Both the position numbers and the translations under genes were made by a program. Under the pieces are notes generated by a model. The model had not been told where the DNA came from. It ran no database searches and saw nothing but the letters and a program-made list of their open reading frames with translations. A stretch of 16,414 bases of DNA from G963674505 sp964575975 (GTDB lineage Bacteria; Desulfobacterota; Desulfobacteria; Desulfobacterales; SKZT01): positions 1 through 16,414 of the forward strand of contig CAZNTU010000117.1 in assembly GCA_964575975.1 (NCBI GenBank), in the 5' to 3' direction. Below, one piece after another: positions 14,512 to 16,414 of this stretch (the stretch's first letter is position 1; every line of letters starts with the position of its first letter).

Positions 14512-14607
14512 TTATGGGTTGAAAAAAAAATAAAAATATGGCCAAAATACTAGCGAAATCCAAGATGAATGGGGGCGCCCATTAACCGAACGCCAATCGG
14601 AAAGATA

Positions 14608-14710
14608 CGAAAATTGGCAGTGGGTCGAATCGGTTGGCATATCGGTGTTCTTCCTTGTCGATCGAATTCCGCATCTTTGGCCAACCGATTCGACCCACTA
14701 CCCGAAAATT
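14608..14710. mobile_element. MITE-like element, 87 bp, with terminal inverted repeats and 8-bp target duplication
   Basis: Terminal inverted repeats of 23 bp (14616-14638 and 14680-14702) match at 22 of 23 positions; the left one starts GGCAGTGGGTCGAATCGG and the right one, read inward, starts GGTAGTGGGTCGAATCGG. They enclose 41 bp without coding capacity. Immediately outside each end lies the same 8-bp sequence CGAAAATT (14608-14615 and 14703-14710), as expected for a target-site duplication. An 8-bp duplication with ends starting GG is known for ISL3-type elements, among others. The right-hand duplication touches the stop codon of the 83-residue gene, which was left intact. As RNA it would fold into a long hairpin and may end transcription from both sides. 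Confidence 0.75.
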
Positions 14711-14961
14711 TAATGCAATATATTATACTTTTCGTCGTCAACGCTATCCGGATAACGTTCCCGCATCGCTTCGGCGATTTGCTTGTGAACCGAAACGACT
14801 TTGGCTACGCTTTTTTCCACCTGACGAGCGAACTCTTCCCGGGTAACCAAGCCCTGGTCGATCATGAGGTCGATGATCGAGTAGCACATCGCGGTCGAGT
14901 CGATATCGGCCTTTTCGAGGCTCTTCACGGCCTTCCAAATTTTAAGAATGGTTTCGTCCAT
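14710..14961 (-). CDS. Small hypothetical protein, paralogue of the upstream neighbour
   Basis: This 83-residue soluble protein, with no signal or membrane segment, is mainly helical in appearance and matches no family I recognise. It starts MDETILKIWKAVKSLEKADI. It aligns with the 90-residue protein encoded at 15056-15328: about 28 of 59 core residues are identical by hand alignment, including IWKA, KADI, TA.C, E.S..KV and K.IAEA. The C-terminal tail is acidic and differs between the two. The start codon at 14961 has only a weak upstream AGG. A terminator-like hairpin lies between the paralogues, so it may be transcribed weakly from the upstream promoter or separately. The MITE-like element sits directly at its stop. 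Confidence 0.65.
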   Translation of the reverse strand: MDETILKIWKAVKSLEKADIDSTAMCYSIIDLMIDQGLVTREEFARQVEKSVAKVVSVHKQIAEAMRERYPDSVDDEKYNILH

Positions 14962-15006
14962 GTTCGGCTTTAACCTGCAATCCGTTCGTTTTTTAAGGAT
15001 GTAAGT

Positions 15007-15041
15007 AAAAACGGGATGCCGGAATCCTGTCGGTATTCCGG
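15007..15041 (-). terminator. Rho-independent terminator-like hairpin between the two small paralogues
   Basis: On the minus strand a 7-bp perfect stem CCGGAAT/ATTCCGG (15019-15025 and 15035-15041, 9-nt loop) is followed after about 7 nt by a run of five T (15011-15007). It lies 15 bp downstream of the 90-residue gene. The gap between stem and T run is longer than ideal, so termination may be partial. Confidence 0.55.
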
Positions 15042-15055
15042 TCGTGCGTTTCGTC

Positions 15056-15328
15056 TCAATGGATTGTTTCGTCTCCGACGTTTTCCATGTTCGAATTGAA
15101 GACGGCGAGTGGATCGGAAAGGGCTTCCGCGATTTCCTTGCGGACCTTCATGACCTTCGGAATGCTTTCCTCCATTTTTTGGGCGATCTCCTGCTCCGAT
15201 CCGACACCTTTTTCGATCAGCAGGGTTACGATGGCGTGGCAGAGAGCCGTCGTTTGAATATCGGCTTTGTCCAGGTTGGTCAGGGCTTTCCAGATACTTT
15301 TGATTTCCGGGTTCGATGGGTTTTTCAT
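15056..15328 (-). CDS. Small hypothetical protein, paralogue of the downstream neighbour
   Basis: This 90-residue soluble protein begins MKNPSNPEIKSIWKALTNLD and contains the core KADIQTTALCHAIVTLLIEK, followed by a charged, probably helical region ending in KEIAEAL. ATG 15328 has AAGGAA about 8 nt upstream. The frame is open back to 15490, but the predicted promoter puts the transcript start near 15486, so the longer product is unlikely. The shared core with the 83-residue neighbour points to a tandem duplication. No function can be assigned; one conserved Cys (TA.C) is present in both copies. Confidence 0.7.
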   Translation of the reverse strand: MKNPSNPEIKSIWKALTNLDKADIQTTALCHAIVTLLIEKGVGSEQEIAQKMEESIPKVMKVRKEIAEALSDPLAVFNSNMENVGDETIH

Positions 15329-15492
15329 GTCCAATTCCTTATCTTTCTCGTTTGGTGGCCGGATTTTTCGTTTTTCTATAGCCGACCGCCGATTTTTCAG
15401 TCCCTTGTCGACGATGCCGAAAAACAACGCCGTTTCATGCCGAATCGGCAGGTTGCGACAAAGGGAGGCGTTCACAATCAAAAAAAGCATTT

Positions 15493-15521
15493 AGTTTAAT
15501 CGAACGGGTATCGATTGTCAA
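15493..15521 (-). promoter_or_regulatory. Sigma70-type promoter for the small paralogous genes
   Basis: On the minus strand TTGACA (15516-15521) is followed after exactly 17 bp by TAAACT (15493-15498, 4 of 6). It predicts a leader of about 158 nt before the start codon at 15328. Within that leader lies the inverted repeat TGCCGAATCGGCA (15438-15450), which could serve as an operator or a small stem. Confidence 0.6.
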
Positions 15522-15539
15522 TTTTTAATTCGGGACGGA

Positions 15540-16006
15540 AATTCGGAGAAATTGGCGATGACCGGAGCAGTCCGAGAAAGGTTTTTTGTCGCTCCGGCTC
15601 GCGAAGCTTTTCACCTCGACGATTCCCGTCTTTCCGGAGCATTTGAGATGAAGGTCCACCTTGCCGTTTCCGGTCGGAAACTCGGGACTGACGACGCAAA
15701 CATCCTGCAGGGCCTCTTTGAGCCACGCGTACAGGTGAAAATGCCCTGCAGCCTCGGTATGGCGCAAGTCCGCGCGCCAGCCGGCAAGTATCCTACCAAA
15801 TATACGTATCGAGGGGTTTTTCCTTGCCGGGATTGTACTTTTCCGTCAGCAATTCTCCGAACCAGCCGACAAGGCCGGGCTGTCCCCGCGTGGCCTCGTG
15901 CATGCTTCGCACGACGTCGGGTTCGACCTCCTGCCCGCTTTCCTTTCTACTGCCCGAAAATGTTCTCCTCGCAATCCACCGGGCCGTACGAATGAAATCG
16001 TCTCAT
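15540..16006 (-). pseudogene. Degraded AAA-ATPase with C-terminal PD-(D/E)XK-like domain
   Basis: Three pieces of one protein lie in order on the minus strand in different frames. The N-terminus MRRFHSYGPVDCEENIF starts at ATG 16006 with GGAGGT just upstream. A middle piece, SRKESGQEVEPDVVRSM then HEATRGQPGLVGWFGELLTE, runs from about 15951 to the TAG at 15793. A C-terminal piece, WRADLRHTEAAGHFHLYAWL then SPEFPTGNGKVDLHLKC and GIVEVKSF, runs from about 15800 to 15580. The wording matches a family of AAA ATPases of about 500 residues with a nuclease-like end (GNGKVDLHL...EVKSF being the D...ExK core). The Walker A/B region and other parts are deleted, so only about 130 residues remain and no function is expected. 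These genes occur in multiple copies in some genomes and decay often. Confidence 0.75.
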
Positions 16007-16414
16007 GAAACCTCCGTGTTCACGCCATCGGTATTTCACCGTCGCCGTCGGCGACGACGACGGAATCTCGCCCTCTCCTTTGGCGAAAACCCGCCGGAAT
16101 ACGAAAACGCGCGGATTGATCTTCCAATGAACGAAGGCAATTCGATTCCGGATATGGACGCTAAAAAACGAACTCGACCAAAAGCCTGTCGCTTCTTCCC
16201 GGTCAAATAAACAAGATAAGCGAGTTTTTTCCCGGCTTGACACGAATCCGGTATTTTGCCATATTGACGGACTCCGAACGAGCGGCGGCGCGGCGATGAC
16301 GCACGAAACGCCCATGCCGATCGAGCTGATCCCGGCGGATTTCCGTCCGCAAGAACTTGTGGTTCATCGCGGAATTGTGGGGAAATTTTTCCCCTAATGT
16401 GAAATTGTGCTGGG
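16007..16414. other. 408-bp region without a convincing gene; one plus-strand promoter and a tiny frame
   Basis: Upstream of the pseudogene I see no long plausible coding sequence on either strand. A plus-strand promoter-like pair, TTGACA (16237-16242) and CATATT (16260-16265, 17-bp spacing), is followed by a 33-codon frame from ATG 16296 to TAA 16397, containing MPIELIPADFRPQELVVHR. It has no clear ribosome binding site and may be a truncated fragment. The frame ends within the palindrome GGGGAAATTTTTCCCC (16379-16394). A second inverted repeat, CGTCGCCGTCGGCGACG, lies near 16040. Confidence 0.4.

Noticed and set aside
13646..14563. 305-residue minus-strand frame opposite the acyltransferase
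   Set aside because: It is antisense to a gene with clear acyltransferase motifs and has no recognisable motif or ribosome binding site.

Overview
The window is a gene-dense bacterial chromosome segment of moderate GC. It most resembles an anaerobic or microaerophilic Desulfobacterota-type ('deltaproteobacterial') genome, or a relative. That placement is inference from gene content: menaquinone made by the futalosine route, a NIL-domain ferredoxin joined to tRNA-thiolation genes, an NHFT-type acyltransferase, and remnants of an AAA ATPase fused to a nuclease-like domain. A 100-N run flanked by two identical 55-bp copies shows it is a scaffolded draft assembly.

Left part (1-5.9 kb). A heptanucleotide tandem repeat (41-131) lies downstream of a minus-strand MttB-superfamily (trimethylamine methyltransferase-like) gene, which has its own promoter. 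Upstream of that gene is a tightly packed minus-strand menaquinone operon, mqnE-mqnC-mqnX-mqnA, with overlaps or a 13-nt gap between genes. It is driven by a good sigma70-type promoter (TTGAAA-17-TATAAA) that abuts a perfect palindrome, TGACCGAGCGGTCA. The operon encodes chorismate dehydratase, aminofutalosine synthase, aminofutalosine deaminase and cyclic dehypoxanthinyl futalosine synthase. mqnB and mqnD are not in the window.

Middle (5.9-9.3 kb). A class I SAM methyltransferase lies downstream of a large two-Rossmann FAD/NAD(P)-binding protein, both on the minus strand. A divergent plus-strand hypothetical gene reads sensibly only if two compensating one-base frameshifts, in a G run and a C run, are corrected.

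Right-centre (9.3-14.4 kb). A second minus-strand operon reads NIL-ferredoxin, mnmA, mtaB, periplasmic cyclophilin. It has ATGA and TTGA start-stop overlaps and a TTGACA-17-TACACT promoter lying inside the first codons of the divergent plus-strand acyltransferase gene. The first three genes form a plausible tRNA sulfur-modification unit: iron-sulfur protein, s2U34 thiolase and ms2t6A37 methylthiotransferase.

Right end (14.4-16.4 kb). This is an accessory, decaying stretch. It holds a 38-codon transposase remnant, an 87-bp MITE-like element (23-bp terminal inverted repeats, 8-bp direct repeats) inserted at the stop codon of a small gene, two paralogous small proteins of unknown function, and a degraded ATPase pseudogene that keeps an intact start and ribosome binding site.
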